Source: Methylobacterium mesophilicum (GTDB taxonomy: Bacteria > Pseudomonadota > Alphaproteobacteria > Rhizobiales > Beijerinckiaceae). From it: a stretch of DNA of 64,000 nt. This document shows, piece by piece, positions 23,221 to 32,101 of the stretch; the first letter of the stretch is position 1; every line of letters begins with the position of its first letter. The notes below the pieces were generated by a model. The model had not been told where the DNA came from, did no database searches, and saw only the letters and a program-made list of their open reading frames with translations. A program made the position numbers and the translations under genes. Where the stretch lies: positions 1-64,000 of the forward strand of contig NZ_BPQU01000021.1 in NCBI RefSeq assembly GCF_022179445.1, in the 5' to 3' direction.

Positions 23221-24503
23221 GCCTCGCGCTGGGATGCGTCGCCGACGACTACACGGGCGCCTCGGACCTCGCCAACACCCTGACCAAGGCGGGCCTGCGC
23301 ACGATCCAGACCATCGGCGTGCCGGCGGATGACCGCGCCCTGCCGGATGCCGACGCGGTGGTGGTGGCTTTGAAGAGCCGCTCGATCCCGGCCGAGGAGG
23401 CCGTGACGCGCTCCCGCGAGGCGGAGGGCTGGCTGCGCGCCCGAGGCGCCGCCCACGTGATGTTCAAGGTCTGCTCGACCTTCGATTCGACCGACGCCGG
23501 CAATATCGGCCCGGTCATGGACGCCCTGCGGGAAGCGGCCGGCGAACCGATCGCGCTGGTCACTCCGGCCTTCCCGGAGACGGGCCGCAGCGTCTACCAG
23601 GGCAACCTGTTCGTCGGCGCGGTGCCGCTGAACGAGAGCCCGCTGAAGGACCACCCGCTCAACCCCATGCGCGACGCCAACCTGGTGCGCGTCCTGGCGC
23701 GCCAGAGCGCCGGCCCGGTCGGCCTCGTGGATACCGCCACGGTTGCCCGCGGCGCCGAGGCCGTGGCGGCCCGGCTCGACGCCCTGGCGGCAGAGGGCAA
23801 GCGGGCGGCCATCGCGGACGCGATCTTCGACAGCGATCTTGAAGTGCTCGGTCGGGCGATCCTCACGAAGCGCTTCTCGGTGGGGGCCTCGGGGCTCGGG
23901 CTCGGGCTCGCCCGCGCCCTCGTGGCCGACGGGCGCGGCACACCGGATGCGGCCGGCGGCGCCCTCGGCGAACCGGTGGGCGGCGCCGCGGCCTGCCTCG
24001 CCGGCAGCTGCTCGCAGGCGACCCTCCAGCAGATCGCCGCCGCGGAGGCGCTGATGCCGGTGCTGCGCCTCGACACGGCGGCCCTGCTCGGCGGCGCCGA
24101 TGCGGTGGCGCGCGTGGTCGGAGAGGTCCTGGCCTTCGCTGAAGAACGTCTGGCCGCCGGCCCGGTGCTGATCGCCTCCTCGGCGACCCCCGAGGCGGTG
24201 CGCGCCCTCCAGGCGGAGCACGGGATCGACGCGACCGGCCACGCCATCGAGGCGGCGCTGGCCGCCATCGCCGAGGGGCTGGTCGCCCGCGGCGTGCGCC
24301 GGCTCGTGGTGGCCGGGGGCGAGACCTCGGGCGCCGTGGTCGACCGGCTGGGGCTCCGGGCGTTCCTGGTCGGCCCCGAGATCGCCGCGGGCGTGCCGAT
24401 CCTGCGCACCGCCGGCCGGCCGGAGCCGATGCTGCTCGCGCTGAAATCCGGCAATTTCGGCGGCCCGGATTTTTTCGGGCGCGCCCTGGACATGATGGCC
24501 TGA
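23217..24503 (+). CDS. otnK: 3-oxo-tetronate kinase
   Basis: OtnK phosphorylates 3-oxo-tetronate with ATP to the 4-phosphate, the substrate of OtnC. The 428-residue DUF1537-family protein has the two-domain layout: an N-terminal substrate domain beginning LALGCVADDYTGASDLANTL (the conserved DDxTGA) with FKVCSTFDSTDAGNIGPVMDAL, and a C-terminal nucleotide domain with LCLAGSCS-like CLAGSCSQATLQQ and the ATP-binding VVAGGETSGAVV, then KSGNFGGPDFF, which is very characteristic. Start is translationally coupled to otnI. Confidence 0.92.
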   Translation: MSLALGCVADDYTGASDLANTLTKAGLRTIQTIGVPADDRALPDADAVVVALKSRSIPAEEAVTRSREAEGWLRARGAAHVMFKVCSTFDSTDAGNIGPVMDALREAAGEPIALVTPAFPETGRSVYQGNLFVGAVPLNESPLKDHPLNPMRDANLVRVLARQSAGPVGLVDTATVARGAEAVAARLDALAAEGKRAAIADAIFDSDLEVLGRAILTKRFSVGASGLGLGLARALVADGRGTPDAAGGALGEPVGGAAACLAGSCSQATLQQIAAAEALMPVLRLDTAALLGGADAVARVVGEVLAFAEERLAAGPVLIASSATPEAVRALQAEHGIDATGHAIEAALAAIAEGLVARGVRRLVVAGGETSGAVVDRLGLRAFLVGPEIAAGVPILRTAGRPEPMLLALKSGNFGGPDFFGRALDMMA

Positions 24504-24534
24504 CGCGGCAAACCATCGGACGAAGAGGTTACCC

Positions 24535-25512
24535 ATGCACGCCTTGATTCTCGGCGCCGCCGGTATGATCGGCCGCCGCCTCGTCGATGCCCTGGTCGCG
24601 GACGGCACGGTCGGCGGCGCGCCGCTCACCGCCCTCACCCTGCTCGACGTGGTGCCGCCCACGGCACCCGCCGGCTTCTCCGGACCGGTGAAGGCCGAGG
24701 CCGCGGATCTCACCGCCCCCGGCGCCGCCGATTCCGCCATCGCCGATCGCCCGGGGGTGATCTTCCACCTCGCCGCGGTGGTCTCGGGCGAGGCCGAGGC
24801 GAACCTGGAACTGGGCTACCGGGTCAACCTCGACGGCACGCGGCTGCTGCTCGACGCGATCCGCCGGGCCAACGCCGCCGACGGCTACCGGCCGAAGCTG
24901 GTCTTCACCTCGTCGCTGGCGGTGTTCGGGCCGCCCTTCCCGAAGGTGATCCCGGATGATTACATCCTGCGTCCGGCCTCCTCGTACGGGGTCCAGAAGG
25001 CCATGGGCGAGTTGATGCTCGCCGACTACGCCCGGCGCGGATTCCTGGACGGGATCGGCCTGCGGCTGCCGACCATCTGCGTGCGCCCGGGCAAGCCCAA
25101 CAAGGCGGCTTCGGGTTTCTTCTCCGGGATCATCCGCGAACCGCTGGCCGGCCAGGAGGCGGTGCTGCCGGTTCCCGAAACGGTGCGGCACTGGTTCGCC
25201 AGCCCCGCCGCCGCGGTCGGCTTCCTGGTCCACGCGGCCGGGCTCGACCTCGCGGCGATCGGCCCGCGTATCAGCCTGACCATGCCGGGCGTCTCCGCCA
25301 CCGTGGCCGAGGAGATCGAGGCCCTCCGGCGCGTGGCCGGCGACAAGGCCGTGGCGCTGATCCGGCGCGCGCCGGACGCCGCCATCGCGCGGATCGTCGG
25401 CTCCTGGCCGGAGGCGTTCGAGCCGGAGGCGGCCCTCGCGCTCGGCTTCCGGGCGGACGCCTCCTTCGACGCGATCGTGGCGCAGCACGTGGCGGAGTTC
25501 CACGGCGGCTGA
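24535..25512 (+). CDS. denD: D-erythronate dehydrogenase
   Basis: DenD oxidises D-erythronate to 2-oxo-tetronate, giving a second entry point to the same pathway. The 325-residue short-chain dehydrogenase/epimerase-fold enzyme has ALILGAAGMIGRRLVDAL as NAD-binding loop, the LVFTSSLAVFG strand, and the YGVQKAMGELML active-site Tyr-x3-Lys, with the family segment GLRLPTICVRPGKPNKAASGFF. A GAAGAGG site precedes the ATG. Its presence with ltnD suggests that the operon handles both L-threonate and D-erythronate. It converges with vapC. Confidence 0.9.
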   Translation: MHALILGAAGMIGRRLVDALVADGTVGGAPLTALTLLDVVPPTAPAGFSGPVKAEAADLTAPGAADSAIADRPGVIFHLAAVVSGEAEANLELGYRVNLDGTRLLLDAIRRANAADGYRPKLVFTSSLAVFGPPFPKVIPDDYILRPASSYGVQKAMGELMLADYARRGFLDGIGLRLPTICVRPGKPNKAASGFFSGIIREPLAGQEAVLPVPETVRHWFASPAAAVGFLVHAAGLDLAAIGPRISLTMPGVSATVAEEIEALRRVAGDKAVALIRRAPDAAIARIVGSWPEAFEPEAALALGFRADASFDAIVAQHVAEFHGG

Positions 25513-25515
25513 GAT

Positions 25516-25920
25516 TTAGCCGCGGGCGGAGCGGATGTCCGTCCGCGGGAAATCGTCGCCGATATAGAGCAGGGGCACGCCGTGGACCTGCGCGCAGGCA
25601 TAGGCGAAGCAGTCGCCGAGGTTCAGGCGGGCGGGGTGGCGGCCCTTACCAAAACGGGCATGGGCGGTGAGGGCGAGGGCGGATTCCGCCGCCGAAATCG
25701 GCACGATTCGCAGACCAGCGATGCGGATGAACGCGTCGACCTCCGTCTCGGCGTCTGCCACGGAGATCGCCTTCTTGCGCGCCACCGCGACCACCGTCTC
25801 GAAGACGGCGATGCCCGATGTGAGCGGCGTCATCGCGCCATCGAGGCAGTCCAGCAGGACGGAACGCTCCGGCTCGGCCGTCAGGATCGCCACGAGAGCC
25901 GAGGCGTCGACGAACATCAC
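25516..25920 (-). CDS. vapC: VapC-type PIN domain toxin
   Basis: A 134-residue PIN-domain ribonuclease-like toxin. The conserved acids are in MMFVDASALVAIL (first Asp), FETVVAVARKK (Glu), RLNLGDCFAYACA (Asp in helix) and LLYIGDDFPRTDI (final Asp pair). VapC proteins cleave tRNA or rRNA; the target here is unknown. It follows vapB with a four-base overlap and ends three bases from the denD stop on the opposite strand. Confidence 0.88.
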   Translation of the reverse strand: MMFVDASALVAILTAEPERSVLLDCLDGAMTPLTSGIAVFETVVAVARKKAISVADAETEVDAFIRIAGLRIVPISAAESALALTAHARFGKGRHPARLNLGDCFAYACAQVHGVPLLYIGDDFPRTDIRSARG

Positions 25921-26153
25921 TCGTCGTTCAGGCTGTCGTAGAACGCCTTGTCGGCCTCCAGGCCCGTGCGCGGTACGGCATCCATCTTGTCGAGCAAGGG
26001 TTTCAGGCGCTCCGCGAGCGGCACCCGCGGCTCCTGCCGCGCCAGCTCGTTCGTGAGCGCGATCCGCACCGCCTCGGTCTTGCTCACGCCGGCCCGCGAG
26101 GCCAGTGTCTCGGCGAGCCGGTTCACCTCTTCGCTGCGGATGTTGAGCGGCAT
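25917..26153 (-). CDS. vapB: VapB-type antitoxin
   Basis: A 78-residue antitoxin with the transcription-factor-like N-terminus MPLNIRSEEVNRLAETLASR and AGVSKTEAVRIALTNELA of the PSK/VapB family, then a basic/acidic tail (LAERLKPLLDKMDAVPRTG, KAFYDSLNDE) that would dock onto VapC. I choose the ATG at 26153; the frame is open for 2 kb upstream only as a shadow of recQ. It diverges from recQ with about 87 bases between starts. Confidence 0.88.
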   Translation of the reverse strand: MPLNIRSEEVNRLAETLASRAGVSKTEAVRIALTNELARQEPRVPLAERLKPLLDKMDAVPRTGLEADKAFYDSLNDE

Positions 26154-26240
26154 GACCGTCCCCGTGTAGAGATCCGAAAGGCTAGTGTGTCGCCACGGGT
26201 GCCGCAAGCCGCACAACACGTCCCGAAACCAAGGATCCCG

Positions 26241-28082
26241 ATGACCCGCCTCGACGAGGCCCGCGCCGCGCTGAAGAAGACCTTCGGGTACGAGGATTTC
26301 CGGCCCGGTCAGGACGAGGTGATCGGCGCGGTGCTGGACGGCGACGACGTGTTCGCCGTGATGCCCACGGGCTCGGGCAAGTCGATGACCTACCAGCTGC
26401 CGGCGCTGATCGATGCCGGGTTGACCGTGGTGGTCTCGCCCCTGATCGCCCTGATGCACGACCAGGTGCAGCAGATGCGCAGCGTCGGCGTCGAGGCCGC
26501 CACCCTCAATTCGTCCGTGTCGGAGGTCGAATCGCGCGAGACCTGGCGCAGCCTGCGCTCCGGGGAGCTGCGCCTGCTGTTCGTATCCCCCGAACGCCTG
26601 CTGATGGAGGGCTGCATCGAGGCCCTGCGCGGCGTCGGGGTCCGGCGGCTCGCGGTGGACGAGGCCCATTGCGTCTCGCAATGGGGGCACGATTTCCGCC
26701 CGGAATATCGGGAGATCGCCCGGGCCCGGCAGGCGCTGGGCAACGTCCAGACCCTGGCGCTGACCGCCACCGCCGATGCCGCCACCCGGGCCGAGATCGC
26801 CGAGCGGCTGTTCCCGCAGGGGCGCGGCCCGAAAATCTTCGTTCACTCCTTCGACCGGCCGAACATTCGGCTGACGTTCCAGCCCAAGGACAACCCGGCC
26901 CGTCAGATTGAGCGCTTCCTCAAGCACCGAAGGGCGGAGAGCGGGATCATCTACTGCTCCTCGCGCAAGCGCGTCGAACAGCTCGCCGAGACCCTCAAGA
27001 AGGACGGGTTCGACGCCCTGCCCTATCATGCCGGCCTCGACCAGGGGACGCGGATGCGCAACCAGGACCGGTTCCTCCAGGAGGACGGCGTGGTGATGAC
27101 CGCTACGATCGCCTTCGGCATGGGCATCAACAAGCCCGACGTGCGCTTCGTCTGCCACGCCGACATGCCCAACAACGTCGAGGGCTACTATCAGGAGATC
27201 GGCCGCGCCGGCCGCGACGGGTTGCCGGCCGACACGCTGACCCTCTACGGCCTCGACGACATGGCGTTGCGCCGCCGCCAGATCGACGAGAAGGAGATCT
27301 CCGACGAGCGCCGCCGGGTCGAGCGGCGCAAGCTCGAGGCGATGATCAGCCTGTGCGAGGGCGCCACCTGCCGGCGCCAGTCGCTGCTCGGCTATTTCGG
27401 CGAGGCGAGCGAGCCCTGCGGCCGCTGCGACCTCTGCCGCGGTGGCGTCACCCTGGTGGACGGGACCGTGGCGGCGCAGAAGATCCTGTCGGCGATCGTG
27501 CGCACCGGCCAGCGCTTCGGCGCGGCCTATATCTGCGACGTGGTCCACGGCAAGGAGAGCGAGCAGGTCCGCCGCAACGGCCACACAAGCCTCAAGACTT
27601 TCGGGGTCGGGGCGGACAAGCCTGTGGCCGCCTGGCGAGCGATCCTGCGCCAGCTCTTCGCCGCCGGGGCGATCGCCGAGAATGCCGACGGCTTTGGCGG
27701 CCTGTCCATGACCGAGAAGGGCGAGGCGATCCTGTTCGGGCGGGAGCCGGTCAAGCTGCGCCCCGATCCGGAACCGAAGTCCGAATCCCGCGAACGCCGC
27801 CGCACCGCGCCGCGCGAGGATGGCGAGATCGCCCTCTCCGAGACAGACGAGGCGCTGTTCCAGCACCTGCGGGGCCTGCGCGCCACCCTGGCGCGGGCCG
27901 AGGGTATCGCCGCCTTCATGGTCTTCCCGGACCGGACCCTGATCGAGATGGCCCGTCAGAAGCCCGTCGACCTGTGGGCGCTGCGCGCGGTCCACGGCGT
28001 CGGCGAGCGCAAGCGCGATGCCTATGGCGAGAAGTTCGTGGCGGCGATCGGCGAGTTCCTGGCCCAGCCGCCGGCGGCGTGA
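26241..28082 (+). CDS. recQ: ATP-dependent DNA helicase RecQ
   Basis: RecQ unwinds DNA 3' to 5' in recombination and replication-fork repair. The 613-residue protein has all helicase motifs: VMPTGSGKSMTYQLP (Walker A), LAVDEAHCVSQWGHDFRPEY (DEAH and aromatic loop), ALTATADA, then the second RecA domain with YCSSRKRVEQ, FGMGINKPDVRFVCH and QEIGRAGRDG. The zinc subdomain is visible as CEGATCRRQSLLGYFGE with CGRCDLC, followed by the winged helix (ILSAIVRTGQRFGAAYICDVV) and a C-terminal HRDC domain. I start at 26241 (MTRLDEARAAL) with AAGGA upstream. Confidence 0.95.
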   Translation: MTRLDEARAALKKTFGYEDFRPGQDEVIGAVLDGDDVFAVMPTGSGKSMTYQLPALIDAGLTVVVSPLIALMHDQVQQMRSVGVEAATLNSSVSEVESRETWRSLRSGELRLLFVSPERLLMEGCIEALRGVGVRRLAVDEAHCVSQWGHDFRPEYREIARARQALGNVQTLALTATADAATRAEIAERLFPQGRGPKIFVHSFDRPNIRLTFQPKDNPARQIERFLKHRRAESGIIYCSSRKRVEQLAETLKKDGFDALPYHAGLDQGTRMRNQDRFLQEDGVVMTATIAFGMGINKPDVRFVCHADMPNNVEGYYQEIGRAGRDGLPADTLTLYGLDDMALRRRQIDEKEISDERRRVERRKLEAMISLCEGATCRRQSLLGYFGEASEPCGRCDLCRGGVTLVDGTVAAQKILSAIVRTGQRFGAAYICDVVHGKESEQVRRNGHTSLKTFGVGADKPVAAWRAILRQLFAAGAIAENADGFGGLSMTEKGEAILFGREPVKLRPDPEPKSESRERRRTAPREDGEIALSETDEALFQHLRGLRATLARAEGIAAFMVFPDRTLIEMARQKPVDLWALRAVHGVGERKRDAYGEKFVAAIGEFLAQPPAA

Positions 28083-28284
28083 GCCTGCCGCCTCGGCGAC
28101 CGGTCCGGCGCAAGCCCCACGCAGTTTCACTCTCGGCGCGCCCGGCCGCTTCCTGTAGGCAAGCGGCCAACTCGAATCGATCGGACCCATCATTTCGACG
28201 CTTACGCCCGACGCCGACGCACCGGCCCAGCACAGCTCCGGGAAGCCGGACGGCACCGCATCGCGGACGCTGACCTCCCGCATC

Positions 28285-29448
28285 GTGTTCTACATGCCGG
28301 GCTTCGATCCGCGCGATCCGGAGACCTACTGGGGCCTGTTCCGGCGCGAGGCGCGGTTCACCGCAGCCCGCCGGGGCGCCGCGATCACGGTCGGCGATCC
28401 GGTCCGCTCGGCGGACGGGATCGAGCTCGCCTGGGCGGCGGAATCGCGCGGCGTTTCCACCCGCTACGTCCTGCTGCGCTGGGAGGACATCGTCCGCGCC
28501 CGGTTCCCGCAATCCGACTGGACGCGGCTCCGGGGCGTGCCGGCGCTGCTCTGGCGCCTGTGGCGGTCGGGCTACATGGCCAACCTGCGCCGGGAGGGCT
28601 GGCGCTTCTCCACGGTGATCTTCTGCGTCCACTACATCTACATCGCGCTGGCGCTCCTCAGCGTCGCCGCGGCCGCCGGGCTCGCCGGGCTGGCACCGGC
28701 GGCGGCCCGGCCCTGGAGCCTGCTGGCGGTGCCGCCCCTCGCCTACGCGATCCTGGCCGGATTGATCCGGGCGACCCGCGGCAAGCCGCTCTACGTGCCC
28801 CACCTCGTGGACGACACCGCCTTCACGCATGCCTACGCGGCCGGCGAGGCACCCGAGATGGGGCCCCGCCTCGATGCCTTCGCGGCGCGCATCCACGCCG
28901 CCGAGGGCGACGCCGACGAGGTGGTGGTGGTCGGCCATTCCTCGTCGAGCTTCCTCGGCATCGAGGTGCTGGACCGGGTGCTCGCCCGCGATCCCGGATT
29001 CGGCGCGCGCGGCACGCCGGTCTCGTTCGTGAGCATCGGCAGCGTCATTCCCTGGCTCGGCCTAGACCCGGCCGCGCAGGGCTTCCGCGACAGCCTCCTG
29101 CGGTTCGGGCGGGCCGCGCAGATCCGCTGGCTCGACGTGCGCGCCACCTGGGACTGGCTGTCGATCCACAAGAACAACCCGATCGCCGCCTGCGGCCTGA
29201 CCCCGCCCGATCCCGGCCGGCCCGCCGTCCTCTGGGTGGCGATCCACGAGCTGATCACCAGCGCCGATGTCGGCCGGCGGCAGTGGAACCTGTTCCAGAT
29301 GCACTTCCAGCTGCTCATGGCGAGCCAGCGCGACAGCGGCTTCGACTATCTCGACGTAGTCACCGGGCCGGAGCCGGTGCACAGGCTCGTATCCCGCTGC
29401 CAGGAGGATGGGCCGCCCCCGGAGCGCGTCGGCGAAGCCGGGATCTGA
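28285..29448 (+). CDS. Membrane protein with serine-hydrolase-like motif, unrecognised
   Basis: A 387-residue protein that I cannot place in a named family. It starts at a GTG giving VFYMPGFDPRDPETYWGLFRRE; the frame reaches further upstream without an ATG. Two hydrophobic segments (CVHYIYIALALLSVAAAAGLAG and LLAVPPLAYAILAGLI, roughly residues 115-135 and 150-166) suggest an internal hairpin in the membrane. After it comes VVVVGHSSSSFLGIEVLDRVL, a strand-GHSSS-helix arrangement like the nucleophile elbow of alpha/beta hydrolases, then PVSFVSIGSVIPWLGLD and WLDVRATWDWLSIHKNNP. Acting on lipids or an exported ligand is possible but speculative. Confidence 0.7.
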   Translation: MFYMPGFDPRDPETYWGLFRREARFTAARRGAAITVGDPVRSADGIELAWAAESRGVSTRYVLLRWEDIVRARFPQSDWTRLRGVPALLWRLWRSGYMANLRREGWRFSTVIFCVHYIYIALALLSVAAAAGLAGLAPAAARPWSLLAVPPLAYAILAGLIRATRGKPLYVPHLVDDTAFTHAYAAGEAPEMGPRLDAFAARIHAAEGDADEVVVVGHSSSSFLGIEVLDRVLARDPGFGARGTPVSFVSIGSVIPWLGLDPAAQGFRDSLLRFGRAAQIRWLDVRATWDWLSIHKNNPIAACGLTPPDPGRPAVLWVAIHELITSADVGRRQWNLFQMHFQLLMASQRDSGFDYLDVVTGPEPVHRLVSRCQEDGPPPERVGEAGI

Positions 29449-29586
29449 CCCCCGCCCCGCGCCCACGGATGTTGCCAGCGCGGGCGCTTCCGCTCTAGAG
29501 CCGGGTCAGCTTGAGATCTCAGCCCGGTTCGGGTTCGCCGCGGTACGCGTCCTTCGGGACGGGCCGCTCTCTGCCGAGACCTTCGC

Positions 29587-31812
29587 ATGTTCCGCAACGA
29601 CGTTCCGATCACCCCCGAGCTCGTGGCCCAGCACGGCCTCACGCCGGAGGAGTACGAGCGCTTCCGCGGCCTGATCGGGCGCGACCCGACGCTGACCGAG
29701 CTCGGCATCGTCTCGGCGATGTGGAACGAGCACTGCTCGTACAAGTCCTCGCGCAAGCACCTGCGTGGCTTGCCGACCTCGGGTCCGCACGTGATCCAGG
29801 GCCCGGGCGAGAATGCCGGCGTCATCGACATCGGCGACGGGCTGGCCTGCGTCTTCAAGATGGAGAGCCACAACCACCCGAGCTACATCGAGCCCTACCA
29901 GGGCGCGGCGACCGGCGTCGGCGGCATCCTGCGGGATGTGTTCACCATGGGCGCGCGGCCGATCGCGGCGCTCAATGCCCTGCGCTTCGGCTCCCCCGAC
30001 CATCCGCGCACCCGCGCCCTCGTCTCCGGCGTGGTGGCGGGCGTGGGCGGCTACGGCAATTCCTTCGGGGTGCCGACGGTGGGCGGGCTGACCGGCTTCC
30101 ACCGGCGCTACGACGGCAACATCCTGGTCAACGCCATGGCGGTGGGGCTCGCCCGCACCGACGCGATCTTCTACGCCGCCGCCACCGGGGTCGGGAACCC
30201 GATCGTCTATCTCGGCTCCAAGACCGGCCGCGACGGCATCCACGGCGCCACCATGGCGTCCGCGGAGTTCGACGAGGCCACGGAATCGAAGCGCCCGACC
30301 GTGCAGGTCGGCGACCCCTTCGCGGAGAAGCTGCTGCTGGAGGCCTGCCTGGAGCTGATGGCCTCGGGCGCGGTGATCGCCATCCAGGACATGGGCGCGG
30401 CGGGGCTGACCTGCTCGGCGGTGGAAATGGGCGCCAAGGGCGACCTCGGCGTCGAGCTCGACATCGAGAAGGTGCCGGCCCGCGAGGCCGGCATGACCCC
30501 CTACGAGATGATGCTGTCCGAGAGCCAGGAGCGCATGCTCATGGTGCTCAAGCCCGGCATGGAGGCCGAGGCGGAAGGCATCTTCGTCAAGTGGGGCCTC
30601 GACTTCGCGGTGATCGGCCGGACCACCGACACGCTGCGCTTCGTGGTCAAGTGGCACGGCGAGACCGTCGCCGACCTGCCGATCAAGGAGCTGGGCGACG
30701 AGGCGCCGCTCTACGACCGGCCGCATCTCGCCAACACCCATCAGCCGGTGATCGCCGCATCCACGGTGCCGGCGCCGGCCTCGCTCACCGAGGCGCTCAA
30801 GCGCCTCGTCGGCTCGCCCGACCTTGCCTCGAAGCGCTGGGTCTACGAGCAGTACGACCACTTCATCCTCGGCAACACCGTGCAGAAGCCCGGCGGCGAC
30901 GCCGCGATCGTGCGGGTCGAGGACGGCCCGAAGGGCCTGGCGCTGACCTGCGACGTCACCCCGCGCTACTGCGAGGCCGACCCGGTCGAGGGCGGCCGGC
31001 AGGCGGTGGCCGAGGCCTGGCGCAACATCACCGCGGTGGGGGCCAAGCCGCTCGCCATCACCGACAACCTGAACTTCGGCAATCCCGAGAAGCCCGAGGT
31101 GATGGGCCAACTGGTCGGCTGCCTCCAGGGCATCGGCGAGGCCTGCCGGGCGCTCGACTTCCCCGTCGTGTCCGGCAACGTCTCCCTCTACAACGAGACC
31201 AACGGCGTCGGCATCCTGCCGACCCCCACCATCGGCGGCGTCGGCGTGCTCGACGACGTGGAGCGCCACGCCACCATCGCGCTCAAGCGCGAGGGCGACG
31301 TGCTGGTGCTGGTCGGTGCCGGCGAGGGCTGGCTCGGCCAGTCGTCCTATCTCGCGGTGATCGAGGGCCGGGAAGAGGGTGCGCCGCCCCCGGTCGACCT
31401 CGCGCTCGAGCGCCGCAACGGCGACTTCGTGCGCGGGCTGATCGTCTCCGGCACGGTCGACACCGTCCACGACCTGTCCGACGGCGGGCTCGCCGTGGCG
31501 CTCGCCGAGATGGCCATGGCCGGCGGCATCGGCGCGGCCCTGCCGGAGGTGCCGGTGGATCTGCCGGCCCACGCCTACCTGTTCGGCGAGGACCAGGCCC
31601 GCTACCTGCTGGCGGTCGATCCGGAGGCGGCCACCGACCTGCTCTACAGCGCCTCGGCCCAGGGCATCGACGCGGCCGTCGTCGGGGTGACCGGATCCGA
31701 CCGTTTGACCCTGCCGGGCGGCGAGACCATATCCCTGTCCGAGCTGATCGCGGCCCATGAAGGCTGGCTGCCCACCTACATGGCGAGCCAGCCGGCCGCG
31801 CCGGCCGCCTGA
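29587..31812 (+). CDS. purL: Phosphoribosylformylglycinamidine synthase II
   Basis: PurL is the large ATP-dependent subunit of FGAM synthase in purine biosynthesis (step four), working with PurQ and PurS. The 741-residue length fits the small, separate-subunit form. Signatures: SAMWNEHCSYKSSRKHL, FKMESHNHPS, GGILRDVFTMGARPIA, the GYGNSFGVPTVGG loop, QDMGAAGLTCSAVEMG, and the C-terminal half with SGNVSLYNETNGVGILPTP. purQ and purS are not in the window, and the upstream neighbour is unrelated. bolA follows after 30 bases, as in many alphaproteobacteria. Confidence 0.97.
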   Translation: MFRNDVPITPELVAQHGLTPEEYERFRGLIGRDPTLTELGIVSAMWNEHCSYKSSRKHLRGLPTSGPHVIQGPGENAGVIDIGDGLACVFKMESHNHPSYIEPYQGAATGVGGILRDVFTMGARPIAALNALRFGSPDHPRTRALVSGVVAGVGGYGNSFGVPTVGGLTGFHRRYDGNILVNAMAVGLARTDAIFYAAATGVGNPIVYLGSKTGRDGIHGATMASAEFDEATESKRPTVQVGDPFAEKLLLEACLELMASGAVIAIQDMGAAGLTCSAVEMGAKGDLGVELDIEKVPAREAGMTPYEMMLSESQERMLMVLKPGMEAEAEGIFVKWGLDFAVIGRTTDTLRFVVKWHGETVADLPIKELGDEAPLYDRPHLANTHQPVIAASTVPAPASLTEALKRLVGSPDLASKRWVYEQYDHFILGNTVQKPGGDAAIVRVEDGPKGLALTCDVTPRYCEADPVEGGRQAVAEAWRNITAVGAKPLAITDNLNFGNPEKPEVMGQLVGCLQGIGEACRALDFPVVSGNVSLYNETNGVGILPTPTIGGVGVLDDVERHATIALKREGDVLVLVGAGEGWLGQSSYLAVIEGREEGAPPPVDLALERRNGDFVRGLIVSGTVDTVHDLSDGGLAVALAEMAMAGGIGAALPEVPVDLPAHAYLFGEDQARYLLAVDPEAATDLLYSASAQGIDAAVVGVTGSDRLTLPGGETISLSELIAAHEGWLPTYMASQPAAPAA

Positions 31813-31842
31813 CCCCCTCAACGACGCCCCAGGAGTTTCCCG

Positions 31843-32079
31843 ATGCCGATGGATGCGGGCGAGATCGAGCGCATGATCCGCGAGGCCCTGCCCGACGCGC
31901 AGGTCGAGATCCGCGACCTTGCCGGCGACGGCGACCATTACGCCGCCACCGTCCTGTCCGCGGCCTTTAAGGGCAAGACCCGGGTGGCCCAGCACCAGAT
32001 GGTCTACGGCGCCCTGCAGGGCCGGATGGGCGGCGTGCTCCACGCCCTTGCGCTGACCACCGGCGTCCCTCAAGATTGA
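31843..32079 (+). CDS. bolA: BolA family protein
   Basis: A 78-residue BolA/IbaG-type protein. It has the short strand-helix fold with IREALPDAQVEIRDLAGDGDHYAATVLSAAF and the conserved helix KTRVAQHQMVYGALQGRMGG with the histidine that, in family members, helps hold a shared [2Fe-2S] cluster with a monothiol glutaredoxin. The expected partner grxD follows, but one extra gene lies between them. An AGGAG site precedes the ATG. Confidence 0.92.
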   Translation: MPMDAGEIERMIREALPDAQVEIRDLAGDGDHYAATVLSAAFKGKTRVAQHQMVYGALQGRMGGVLHALALTTGVPQD

Positions 32080-32101
32080 CGGGAGACGTTTAGGCCTCGG
32101 G

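Noticed and set aside
29506..32073. Long minus-strand open frame opposite purL and bolA
   Set aside because: purL and bolA are clearly recognised on the plus strand; the antisense frame is a GC-rich shadow.
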